DNA from: a virus
Virus record (IMG/VR): IMGVR_UViG_3300045256_000813
Location: 1-36,586 of that record
Reading direction: 5' to 3' (one strand)
Length of the DNA stretch: 36,586 nt
In this document: positions 16,906 through 23,951 of the stretch, one piece after another
Numbering within the stretch: position 1 is the first letter of the stretch
Layout: every line of letters begins with the position of its first letter
Made by a program: the position numbers and the translations under genes
Notes under the pieces: model-generated
Told to the model about the DNA's origin: nothing
Databases searched by the model: none
Seen by the model: only the letters and a program-made list of their open reading frames with translations

Positions 16906-16921
16906 TTATGCTTTCGTTGTG

Positions 16922-16949
16922 TTGAGGATGTAAAATTGCAATCCTCCAA
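16922..16949 (-). promoter_or_regulatory. dyad in the leader of the protease/capsid transcript
   Basis: GAGGAT (16924-16929) and ATCCTC (16941-16946) form an inverted repeat with an 11-base spacer just upstream of the protease start at 16905. With a one-base bulge the stem extends to TTG/CAA. It could be a regulator site or an RNA hairpin at the ribosome-binding region. Confidence 0.4.
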
Positions 16950-16986
16950 AAGCCTTTCCAAACAAGGGTTTTAGCACACTTCAACC

Positions 16987-17015
16987 ATTGCGGCACACTA
17001 CTGCACTTATTGCGG
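16987..17015. promoter_or_regulatory. direct repeat ATTGCGG in the divergent control region
   Basis: ATTGCGG occurs at 16987-16993 and 17009-17015, two helical turns apart (22 bp), in the spacer between the divergent head operons. A TACTTTTTG string at 17021-17029 resembles the TAnnTTTG box with one extra T. The repeats are candidate activator sites, unsupported beyond the pattern. Confidence 0.35.
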
Positions 17016-17052
17016 TATGATACTTTTTGCTTTTGCCAAAGAGGGGTTGTTA

Positions 17053-17071
17053 AACTCAACTTTGTTGAGTT
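17053..17071 (+). promoter_or_regulatory. hairpin abutting the terminase small subunit start
   Basis: AACTCAAC (17053-17060) and GTTGAGTT (17064-17071) form a perfect 8-bp stem with a TTT loop ending at the base before the ATG at 17072. In RNA it would cover the ribosome-binding region; in DNA it would be a good operator. The HTH protein encoded next could be the regulator (inference). Confidence 0.55.
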
Positions 17072-17533
17072 ATGGCAGATGTAAAACTTAGCATAAGTGA
17101 CAAGCAGTACCTGGCTAAAATCCTTTTTACGAAGGAAAAGCTAGACCAAAAAATTATTGCAAAAAAGGTAGGCGTAAGCGAGCCTACTATCAGCAAATGG
17201 GTGAATGAATTTAATTGGAAAAGCTTGCGTAACCGCTTACTGGTTGGCAAAGAAGAAATATTAAATGGCTTGTATGAAGAAATGCAAGAAATGCAGGAAT
17301 TTATTAAAGCCAAAAAAACTGGAGAACGGTTTAGTGATAGCAAAATGGCCGATGCTAAATTAAAAATTACTGCATCAATCAGAAATTTAGAAACAGACCT
17401 TGCCATTGCGGATTTAGTTGAAAGTGGTATAAGATTTATAAAGTTTTTACAGCAAGCAGGTACGATTGAAGATGTAGTTAAATTTTCTGATTACTGGAAC
17501 GGATTTCTACAACAAAGCATGAAGAGCTTATGA
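17072..17533 (+). CDS. terminase small subunit (Mu gp27-like) with HTH
   Basis: This 153-residue protein has an N-terminal helix-turn-helix (IIAKKVGVSEPTISKWVNEF, about residues 29-48), then a helical middle and a C-terminal ADLVESGIRFIKFLQQAG region. This is the layout of small terminase subunits, which bind pac/cos-like DNA and recruit the large subunit. It overlaps terL by 4 bases (ATGA). It is the first gene of the plus-strand head operon, preceded by the 17053-17071 hairpin. Confidence 0.75.
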   Translation: MADVKLSISDKQYLAKILFTKEKLDQKIIAKKVGVSEPTISKWVNEFNWKSLRNRLLVGKEEILNGLYEEMQEMQEFIKAKKTGERFSDSKMADAKLKITASIRNLETDLAIADLVESGIRFIKFLQQAGTIEDVVKFSDYWNGFLQQSMKSL

Positions 17534-19098
17534 GTAAGGTAAAATTAGTATTGGCTAACAAAAGCAATAAGCAAGCTATGGACGAATGGGAAGATTTCCT
17601 TTTATCCATTAGCAACAGCACTACTATTGACCTAAGCGAAACCCCTGAAGAAAAAGCAAAGCGTATCAAACGCCTTGAAAAAAAAGGCAATGAAGAAGAA
17701 TGGATTGCATATTATTTTCCAAAATTTTGTTTTGCAAAACCAGCGAAATTTCAAATAGAAAGTTCAAAAAAAGTTTTCTATACAGCAAGGCTTTATCAAC
17801 GCAGAGCCTGGGCAAGAGGCTTAAGCAAAAGCACTCGTAGAATGATGGAGTTGTTTTATAAAAAGTTTGCATTAAAAAAACGTATCAATGCCCTTTTAAT
17901 AAGCAAAAACGAAGCCAATGCCATAAGATTACTTGCCCCTTATCGTGCCAATTTTGAAGCCAACCAACGCCTAATAAACGATTACGGAAAACAGGTTGGC
18001 AGCAAGTGGGCTGAGGAAGAATTTGTGACCCGTGACAAAACTTCTTTTCGTGCAGTAGGCATGGGGCAAAACCCTCGTGGTGCAAGGTTGGATGAAATGC
18101 GTATTACCGATTTAATCTTTGACGATGCTGATGATGATGAAGTAAGCCGTAACCCTGAAAGGCTTAACCAAAACTGGGAGTGGGTTGAAAAATCAGCACT
18201 ACCAACAGTTGATATTAGTGCAGATTATTTAATCGCTTTTGATAACAACATAATTGCCGAAGATAGCTTGGCTGTAAGAGCAGCAGCTTATGCAAATGAT
18301 GTTGAAACCATTAATATTCGTGATGAGTTTGGCCATTCTGTTTGGCCTGAAAAAAATAGCGAAGCAGATATTGATGACATGGAAAGCAAAATGAGCTACG
18401 AAAGCTTTCAGGGCGAATATTTCAATAATCCAATTGTACAGGGCAAAACATTCAAGGAAATTACTTACACAAAATGCCCACCATTAAAAGATTTGCCTTT
18501 TGCAATTGTTTATGCCGACCCAAGCCCAAGCAATAGAGATAAACCTACTGCAAAAAGTAAGGCACAAAATAGTTGTAAAGCTGTGGCTGTATTGGGCTAC
18601 GTTAATAATACTTTTTATTTATACAAGTGTTGGGTAGATAATACTACCAACAACAACTTTATAGACTGGCTGTATGCCGCTAAGAACTATGTAGGCAATG
18701 CAACCCAGCTTTACACTTATATTGAAAACAACACCCTGCAAAATCCTTTTTACGAGCAGGTTTTAATGCCTTTAATTTTTAGCAAGGGCAAAGAATATGG
18801 CGATACATTAATGGTAAGCCCAGACGATACACCCAAACCCGAAAAATGGTTTAGAATTGAAGGTACTCTTGAGCCATTAGTAAGGCTTTCGCTGCTTCAA
18901 TTTAACGAAGCAGAAATAGAAAACCCACACATGAAAAGAATGGAAGCACAATTTAAAGGTGCAAGCCCCAACAGTAAATTGTTAGATGGGCCAGATGCTG
19001 TGCAAGGCGGTGTAAAGATTATTCAAAATAAACTAGCTGTGGCCGCTGCTGGTGGCATACAAATTATTCGCAGGCCAATAAACCGAAAAAGATATTAA
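17530..19098 (+). CDS. terminase large subunit (Mu gp28-like)
   Basis: This 522-residue protein shows the packaging ATPase motifs: an R...ARGLSKST Walker A variant at residues 95-102 and a Walker B-type LIFDDAD at residues 195-201 with the catalytic acid following. The C-terminal RuvC-like nuclease starts at IVYADPSPS near residue 328, where the Asp would bind metal. The enzyme translocates phage DNA into the prohead and cuts it; in Mu-like phages headful cutting begins near the left end. Length is typical. No truncation is seen. Confidence 0.9.
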   Translation: MSKVKLVLANKSNKQAMDEWEDFLLSISNSTTIDLSETPEEKAKRIKRLEKKGNEEEWIAYYFPKFCFAKPAKFQIESSKKVFYTARLYQRRAWARGLSKSTRRMMELFYKKFALKKRINALLISKNEANAIRLLAPYRANFEANQRLINDYGKQVGSKWAEEEFVTRDKTSFRAVGMGQNPRGARLDEMRITDLIFDDADDDEVSRNPERLNQNWEWVEKSALPTVDISADYLIAFDNNIIAEDSLAVRAAAYANDVETINIRDEFGHSVWPEKNSEADIDDMESKMSYESFQGEYFNNPIVQGKTFKEITYTKCPPLKDLPFAIVYADPSPSNRDKPTAKSKAQNSCKAVAVLGYVNNTFYLYKCWVDNTTNNNFIDWLYAAKNYVGNATQLYTYIENNTLQNPFYEQVLMPLIFSKGKEYGDTLMVSPDDTPKPEKWFRIEGTLEPLVRLSLLQFNEAEIENPHMKRMEAQFKGASPNSKLLDGPDAVQGGVKIIQNKLAVAAAGGIQIIRRPINRKRY

Positions 19099-19100
19099 CG

Positions 19101-19535
19101 ATGCCTTTCTTAACAAAAGCAGATTTAACACCACCGTTATACCAAGAAATAATTGATGCCATTACTCGTGGTGATGATACTATAGTTGCAACTGCTATAA
19201 AAAATGGCATTGCAGAAATGACTATTTATTTGAATAGACACGATACATTGGCCATGTTTGGCTCAAATAGCGTTGAGCCTACCTATACAGACGATTATTT
19301 AAAATCTTTAGCAAAAGACATTGTGGCTTGGCAATTACTTAAAATGGGTAACCCAAGCATTAACCTTGAATTGTACCGCACCGCCTACAGTGATGCAATC
19401 AAAGTATTCAAGCAGGTAATGAAAGGTGAGGTTGACCCTAAATGGCCATTGAAACAAAATGACCCCGAAAACCTTTTTGATGTATCAGGCCACATTGCCT
19501 CTTTTTCTAACACTAAACGCAGAAACCACTATTAA
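19101..19535 (+). CDS. head completion protein gp36-like (DUF1320)
   Basis: This 144-residue protein resembles Mu gp36/DUF1320. It opens with FLTKADLTPPLYQEIIDAITR, and residues 65-85 contain TDDYLKSLAKDIVAWQLLK, then RTAYSDAIKVFKQVMKGEV. The family is related to head-tail connector adaptor proteins of the gp6/gp15 fold. In Mu this gene lies later, after the capsid gene; here it follows the terminase, so gene order differs. It is separated from terL and portal by only two bases each. Confidence 0.75.
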   Translation: MPFLTKADLTPPLYQEIIDAITRGDDTIVATAIKNGIAEMTIYLNRHDTLAMFGSNSVEPTYTDDYLKSLAKDIVAWQLLKMGNPSINLELYRTAYSDAIKVFKQVMKGEVDPKWPLKQNDPENLFDVSGHIASFSNTKRRNHY

Positions 19536-19537
19536 TC

Positions 19538-20875
19538 ATGGCAGAAAATTCAATGATAAAAAAAGAAAAAGCACCAGATAATGTTGAATTAATTGTGCAA
19601 GAAATACGCATGATTAGTGTGGATAGAACCATGAAGGATATTAAAGACTTCATGAATGCATTAAAAAGTGCCGAAAGTATTTATTATCCAAATAGAACAA
19701 GGCTTTACGATTTATACGAGCATGTAAAGCTAGATGGCCATTTATCTGGCATCATTGGTAAACGCATAGATAGCGTATTGAACAAATCAATGCGTTATGT
19801 AAAAGATGGCAAGCAGGTAGATGGCATGGAAGCATTGTTAAACACAGGTGCTTTTCGTGAAATGAAAAGAACCATTTTGCAAACCATTTTTCATGGCGTC
19901 AGTGGCATGGAGTTTATACCAGGTGCGGAGCTGGAATTTGAAGAAATTCCACGCAAACACATAAAGCCCGAAATTGGTGTAATTGCTATTGAGCAAAACA
20001 GCTACGAAGGCAAGCCTTATAAAGACATTAGCAATGTTTGGGTAATTGGCAAAAAAAGAGATTATGGCCTATTGCTGCAATGCAGTGTATATGCTCTTTA
20101 CAAAAAAAATGGCTTTGGCGATTATGCTCAATATTTAGAAATTTTCGGCCAGCCAATACGTGTTTTTAAGTACGATGCCAACGACATTAAAACCAAAACA
20201 CAATTAGCTGAAACAGCCAACCAAGCTGGCAGCAGCTTGGCATTGGTAATACCTAAACAGGCCGAATTTGAAATAATGGATGGTAAAGCCAGCAATGCCA
20301 ATGGCGATTTACAAAGGCAGTTTATTGATGCCTGTAATCAAGAAATGGATATTGCTGTATTGGCCAATACCGAAACTACCAGCAATAGCAACGGTGGCAG
20401 CAATGCCAAAGCTAAGGAGCATGGCAAGCAGCAAAATGAAGTTATAAAAAGTGATATGGCTTATCTGCTTAGCCACATGAACACGCCAAAATGCTTGGCC
20501 ATATTAAAATCTTATGGCTGGCCAGTAGTGGAAGGTGGCATGTTTGAATTTGAAAAAGAAATTGATTTGGCTTCTTTATCACAAAAAGCCATTATTGACA
20601 CTACTGTTGTAAATGCTGTTGGCCTACCTGTAGCTGATGATTACTGGTACACAACTTATGGAATTGAAAAGCCTGAAAATTATGAACAGCTAAAGGCAGA
20701 AAAAAAAGTTGTTAAAGAAGCCATACAGCAGCAGCCACGTGCTGGCAAGGATGAACCACCAAAGCCAAACAAACCAGCCAACAAGCCTGATAAGAATAAG
20801 CCTGATAACCTCTCCAGTTGGGATTGGATAAAAGCAAGGCTTGCTGATTTTTTCGACCTAGCCCACGAAGATTAA
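19538..20875 (+). CDS. portal protein (Mu gp29-like, DUF935)
   Basis: This 445-residue protein matches the DUF935 portal family: DLYEHVKLDGHLSGIIGKRI (about residues 62-82), then FREMKRTILQTIFHGVSGME, EIPRKHIKPEIG, and KQAEFEIMDGKA. Portals form the dodecameric DNA entry ring. The end is proline/lysine-rich and then helical (WDWIKARLADFFDLA). The last codons contain T_TTT_TTC (20848-20854), a canonical slippery heptamer in the portal reading frame, after which the -1 frame runs into the minor head gene. A fraction of portal could therefore carry that protein as a fusion (inference). Confidence 0.88.
   Translation: MAENSMIKKEKAPDNVELIVQEIRMISVDRTMKDIKDFMNALKSAESIYYPNRTRLYDLYEHVKLDGHLSGIIGKRIDSVLNKSMRYVKDGKQVDGMEALLNTGAFREMKRTILQTIFHGVSGMEFIPGAELEFEEIPRKHIKPEIGVIAIEQNSYEGKPYKDISNVWVIGKKRDYGLLLQCSVYALYKKNGFGDYAQYLEIFGQPIRVFKYDANDIKTKTQLAETANQAGSSLALVIPKQAEFEIMDGKASNANGDLQRQFIDACNQEMDIAVLANTETTSNSNGGSNAKAKEHGKQQNEVIKSDMAYLLSHMNTPKCLAILKSYGWPVVEGGMFEFEKEIDLASLSQKAIIDTTVVNAVGLPVADDYWYTTYGIEKPENYEQLKAEKKVVKEAIQQQPRAGKDEPPKPNKPANKPDKNKPDNLSSWDWIKARLADFFDLAHED
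20848..20854 (+). promoter_or_regulatory. slippery heptamer T_TTT_TTC at the portal-minor head junction
   Basis: The portal codons GAT TTT TTC place T_TTT_TTC in the X_XXY_YYZ register for -1 slippage. The -1 frame has a TGA at 20845-20847 just before the site and no stop from there to 22266. The unshifted frame stops at 20873-20875, so the two frames overlap only at this site. Confidence 0.55.
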
Positions 20876-22266
20876 ATAATTATCTAAGTGGGCTGCCTGG
20901 GCTTAAACATGATGAGATTGTTTTACAATTAAATGCACTGCATGATGCACATGGATGCTGTCACCCTGAGCCTGTCGAAGGGTTAGACAGCAACCATGTG
21001 CATCTGCCTAACCTTGCAGACACCCTTTTAGGGGATGCGGGTGATGCTTTTGCCCAGATGCTTGCAAACATGGTGGAAGATGTATGGAGAGAAAAAGGCA
21101 TACCCAATGGCACTATTAATAAGCAGGTAACCAACGAATTTGCAAAACGTCTGTTTAAAGGTGTAGAAAAAGGCTATGGCAAAACCCTCGCTTCACTTGA
21201 TTACAATACACCTGATGAAATAATGCTAAGGGCATTGCAGCAAAATGTGTGGCATTTTTCAGCAGCAAAAAACTACACACAATTAAAAGCGTTAAGCCAA
21301 GCATTGGTAGATGCTGATGGCAAACTTAGAAGCTACAAGGATTTTAAAACAGAAGCCTTTAAAATCAATGACCAACACACCAACCAGTGGTTAAAAGCAG
21401 AATATGAATTAGCTGTTACCAGTGGTAGAGCCATAAGCTTATACATGGAGTTTGGCGATAATGATTTATTGGAGTTTGATGCTGTATTGGATGGACGTAC
21501 AACAGACTTATGCAAGAGCTTGAATGGCACTGTGCTGCCCAAGAACCACCCTTTTTGGGCAAAGTATTGGATACCTAACCACTATGGAGAACGGAGCACC
21601 ATCAAGTCTGCAAGGGGCAAAAAACAAACACCTGCACACCAAATACCAACTGCTGATATACCAAAGATGTTTGAGACAAATTTGGCTCTTAATGGTATGG
21701 TTTTTCCGCCAACGCATCCTTATTATAAGGATATGCCAAAAGAGGTTATGAGTTTTGGCGAAACCTCTTTTACCAAGATGGAGCACAGAAGGTTTAAAGA
21801 TGGCAATGTTTACAAAAATGGTTTAACCAATAACCCTGCAAAAAAGAATGACATAAGGCACTTTGATGAAGTGCTATTGAAAGAAAAAACAGCCGATGCT
21901 CTAGCACATCATTTCAAAACTGATGTGTACCTGAACCCTGAATTTTCAAACCCTCAAACAGATATGCGTTACAGCAGCTTCTTTGCTGGTGCAAAACCAT
22001 TTAAACAGCCAGATTTCTTTTTCAACAACCAGCAATGGGAAATGGAAAGCTATGATGGCAGGTTTAAATACAATAAGGTTTCAAAAATGCTAAGAAACGG
22101 TGCAAGCCAGTCGGAAAATATTATCATCAAGCTGAAACATAGGGTAGATATTGCCAACATCAAAAGCAGGGCCCTTGCTTCAATATTAAAAAGTACAAAG
22201 CGTTTGAAACAGGTGAAGAGCTTAATAATTGTAGATGTAGATAATGTGGTTCATGTATTAAAATAA
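20848..22266 (+). CDS. minor head protein (Mu gp30/F, SPP1 gp7-like) with C-terminal nuclease-like domain
   Basis: The open frame runs from 20848 to 22266, but no ATG is available before the homology; the first usual start is GTG at 20998, inside a hairpin arm. Coding-like sequence (LSGLPGLKHDEIVLQLNAL) precedes that GTG, so the true start may be a -1 frameshift from portal. The F-type domain lies at DNDLLEFDAVLDGRTTDLCKSLN (21458-21526) and a similar LNG.V.P..HP.. motif repeats at 21691. The last 120 residues (AHHFKTDVYL, then QWEMESYDGRFKYNKVSKM and ASQSENIIIKL) resemble CdiA/colicin-type nuclease tails found on phage minor head proteins. Confidence 0.75.
   Translation, partial: FFRPSPRRLNNYLSGLPGLKHDEIVLQLNALHDAHGCCHPEPVEGLDSNHVHLPNLADTLLGDAGDAFAQMLANMVEDVWREKGIPNGTINKQVTNEFAKRLFKGVEKGYGKTLASLDYNTPDEIMLRALQQNVWHFSAAKNYTQLKALSQALVDADGKLRSYKDFKTEAFKINDQHTNQWLKAEYELAVTSGRAISLYMEFGDNDLLEFDAVLDGRTTDLCKSLNGTVLPKNHPFWAKYWIPNHYGERSTIKSARGKKQTPAHQIPTADIPKMFETNLALNGMVFPPTHPYYKDMPKEVMSFGETSFTKMEHRRFKDGNVYKNGLTNNPAKKNDIRHFDEVLLKEKTADALAHHFKTDVYLNPEFSNPQTDMRYSSFFAGAKPFKQPDFFFNNQQWEMESYDGRFKYNKVSKMLRNGASQSENIIIKLKHRVDIANIKSRALASILKSTKRLKQVKSLIIVDVDNVVHVLK
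20944..21004 (+). repeat. 61-bp imperfect hairpin carrying a REP-like repeat
   Basis: GATGCACATGG (20944-20954) pairs with CCATGTGCATC (20994-21004), and TGCTGTC (20956-20962) pairs with GACAGCA (20986-20992). CCC/GGG pairing brackets a core containing CTGAGCCTGTCGAAG, a sequence widespread as an intergenic repeat in bacteria and translated here as HPEPVEG. It lies inside the minor head reading frame and covers the GTG at 20998. A second copy of the core lies at 22945-22968. Confidence 0.75.
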
Positions 22267-22280
22267 AAAACCCCAACATC

Positions 22281-22316
22281 GCTGTCAGGGGGTGCAAGGC
22301 TCGTAAGCCCTACAGC
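22281..22316 (+). promoter_or_regulatory. bulged hairpin between minor head and gpG-like genes
   Basis: GCTGT and ACAGC at the ends plus AGGG/CCCT give a 9-bp stem with one bulged C; an inner GGCT-CGTA-AGCC hairpin is an alternative. It is upstream of the ATG at 22331 on the head-operon mRNA. It could tune expression by processing or attenuation. Confidence 0.45.
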
Positions 22317-22330
22317 ACAAATATACAATA

Positions 22331-22942
22331 ATGGAAGATTACAACATAAAATCATTGGAACAGCTTACAGAAGCTTTTAAAGCTATCGCTGCAAAGCTGC
22401 CAGGCATAGCTGGTGATGAGGTTGTAAACTTCACTTTGGAGAACTTTAAACGCCAAGGTTTTTTAGGTGCAAGCTTCCAGCCTTGGAGGCCAAGAAAGAA
22501 CCCCACCAAGTGGGGAAAAACACCACCAAGAAACAACAGAGCCATCTTGGTAGATACTGCCAAAATGCGTAGGGCTACCCGTGTTAGTGAAGCCACATGG
22601 AATTTGGTTAAGGTTACCAATAATGATGTAAAAGCGAAGGTTCACAATGAGGGCTTCCGTGGCCTTGTTCACCAAGTGGTTGATAGCTATGAAAGAAAGC
22701 AAACATTGGCAGGCAGCTTTGGTGTAGGTGGCATTAAGGCCATTACAGGTAGCCACATGAGCATAAAAAGCAGGAAAGACTTGAAACCAAAGAAAGTGCA
22801 AACAGAAGTATTTGTAACAGGCCATAATCGTAAGATTAAACAAAACATACCAGCAAGGCCATTCCTTGCCAACAGCCCTTATTTGGAAAATATGATTAGC
22901 AGAAAATTGGCTGCTGAAATTATGAAAGCATTTAAACAGTAA
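22331..22942 (+). CDS. virion morphogenesis protein (Mu gpG/HK97 gp10-like)
   Basis: This 203-residue protein matches the phage virion morphogenesis family: an N-terminal helix (EQLTEAFKAIAAKLPG), FKRQGFLGASFQPWRPRK, RAILVDTAKMRRATRV, and a C-terminal IPARPFLANSPYLENMI. The ARPF(L) end is characteristic. The middle is basic, with KSRKDLKPKKVQTEVFV. In Mu, gpG is needed for head-tail joining or tail completion. It follows the minor head gene after a 64-base spacer. Confidence 0.78.
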   Translation: MEDYNIKSLEQLTEAFKAIAAKLPGIAGDEVVNFTLENFKRQGFLGASFQPWRPRKNPTKWGKTPPRNNRAILVDTAKMRRATRVSEATWNLVKVTNNDVKAKVHNEGFRGLVHQVVDSYERKQTLAGSFGVGGIKAITGSHMSIKSRKDLKPKKVQTEVFVTGHNRKIKQNIPARPFLANSPYLENMISRKLAAEIMKAFKQ

Positions 22943-22944
22943 CC

Positions 22945-22968
22945 TGTCACACTGAGCCTGTCGAAGCG
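22945..22968 (+). repeat. second copy of the REP-like repeat
   Basis: A 24-base sequence containing CTGAGCCTGTCGAAG differs from the 20959-20982 copy at two positions. It lies between the gpG-like stop and the next start at 22987, and it lacks the outer pairing arms of the first copy. Confidence 0.75.
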
Positions 22969-22986
22969 AACAACAAAATAAATACC

Positions 22987-23526
22987 ATGAGCAATTTATC
23001 AGAAGAAATGGATAGCCCATTTAGCCAGCTTTACCTTAGCCTTCAGCTAAGAATTAAGGAAGCAGTACCTGAAATAAAATATGTGGCTTACGATATTGGC
23101 CAGTTGGATTTTTACGAAACAAGGCCAGCAGTTGATTGGCCATGTGTGCTGATAAAATTTCCATCATCAGTTTTCACAAACCAAGGTGATTTGGTGCAAT
23201 GGCTTGATGCTGGCATACTATTCAGGATTGGTTTCACTCCATTCAGCACACCCAACAGTCTGGCACCAGATATACCCATGAAGCAAGCCTTGGGTTTCTT
23301 TGAAATTGAAAACAAGGTTTACAAGGCTTTACATGGCTGGTCACCCACCATTACCATTGAAGATGAAGAAGTGGAAATAGCACAACCATTAATGCGAATG
23401 GATGCTGTTACTGAAGATAGGAATGACCCCTTTATTGTTCGTGCAATGATGATGGCCACTGGTGGTGAAGATGCTTCTGCACAGGCTGAACATAATACTA
23501 AGAAGGTAGGCCTTGAACTAGAATAG
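22987..23526 (+). CDS. probable tail completion/terminator protein
   Basis: I do not recognise this 179-residue protein by a strong motif. It is soluble: an N-terminal helix (SQLYLSLQLRIKEAVPEIK), a beta-hairpin region (DWPCVLIKFPSSVF), an amphipathic middle and an acidic QAEHNTKKVGLELE end. The layout (helix then beta segments, about 150-180 residues) and position after gpG fit the Mu gp37/lambda gpU-like tail terminator group, as an inference. Its 3' end overlaps the convergent small HTH-like gene by 29 bases. Confidence 0.5.
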   Translation: MSNLSEEMDSPFSQLYLSLQLRIKEAVPEIKYVAYDIGQLDFYETRPAVDWPCVLIKFPSSVFTNQGDLVQWLDAGILFRIGFTPFSTPNSLAPDIPMKQALGFFEIENKVYKALHGWSPTITIEDEEVEIAQPLMRMDAVTEDRNDPFIVRAMMMATGGEDASAQAEHNTKKVGLELE

Positions 23527-23860
23527 TTTTGGGCTCCCACATAATGTGGGGGTACTGCCTACGAAGTTCCTGAAGGGATGGCTTTTGGTTCTTAATCTCG
23601 TTAAGAATATAAAAGTAGTTTTCAATTATTTCAGGAATGGTTACAGGGCTGAGGTAATTTTCTTCGGCAATTTTTTCTACAATCCAGCTGTAGGATAATT
23701 TTTTGTTGAAGAAAGTGCAATAGAAATAATACCTGCTTAAAAGGAATTTGTTGCGTTTTTCATTAAGGCTGCTGTTACGGCCTTTTTTAGTATTGGCAGA
23801 GGTAAGTACAGGCTCATTGAAGATATTGCCAAATAAAGTATTTGTACCCCTATAATTCAT
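23498..23860 (-). CDS. small HTH-like regulator, possible middle/late activator
   Basis: From the ATG at 23860 it has 120 residues. It belongs to a short family common in Bacteroidota Mu-like phages and sometimes mislabelled transposase: KRNKFLLSRYYFYCTFFNKKLSYSWIVEKIAEEN shape (RYYFY at about 45, a helix-turn-helix-like LSYSWIVEKIAEENYLSPVTI at about 57-77). The C-terminus is QELRRQYPHIMWEP. It is the last minus gene of the early/middle operon and stands at the position of Mu C/Mor, so a role as activator of late genes is inferred, not shown. Its ATG lies within the palindromic TAnnTTTG site. Confidence 0.55.
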   Translation of the reverse strand: MNYRGTNTLFGNIFNEPVLTSANTKKGRNSSLNEKRNKFLLSRYYFYCTFFNKKLSYSWIVEKIAEENYLSPVTIPEIIENYFYILNEIKNQKPSLQELRRQYPHIMWEPKTILVQGLPS

Positions 23861-23876
23861 GTACACAAATGTACAT
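23859..23876. promoter_or_regulatory. palindromic operator/promoter over the start of the 23860 gene
   Basis: ATGTACA-caaa-TGTACAT is a perfect 7-bp inverted repeat overlapping the ATG. On the minus strand it reads TACATTTG, a match to TAnnTTTG, so transcription would start at or beside the ATG and give a near-leaderless mRNA. No -33 TTG lies at the standard distance (nearest is 27 bp), which suggests activator dependence. Confidence 0.55.
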
Positions 23877-23901
23877 ACTAACTTGTTTAGTAGTGCATAA
23901 C

Positions 23902-23935
23902 AAAAAACGCCGTGCAAAATTTGCACGGCGTTTTT
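23902..23935. terminator. strong bidirectional rho-independent terminator
   Basis: CGCCGTGCAAA (23908-23918) pairs with TTTGCACGGCG (23920-23930), flanked by A6 and T5. It separates the lipoprotein gene from the HTH-like gene and would stop the minus-strand early transcript and any read-through from the plus head operon. Confidence 0.85.
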
Positions 23936-23951
23936 GAATTTGCGTTAGGTA

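Noticed and set aside
22463-23020. 185-residue minus-strand frame
   Set aside because: It is antisense to the gpG-like gene and its repeat-containing spacer; a shadow frame.
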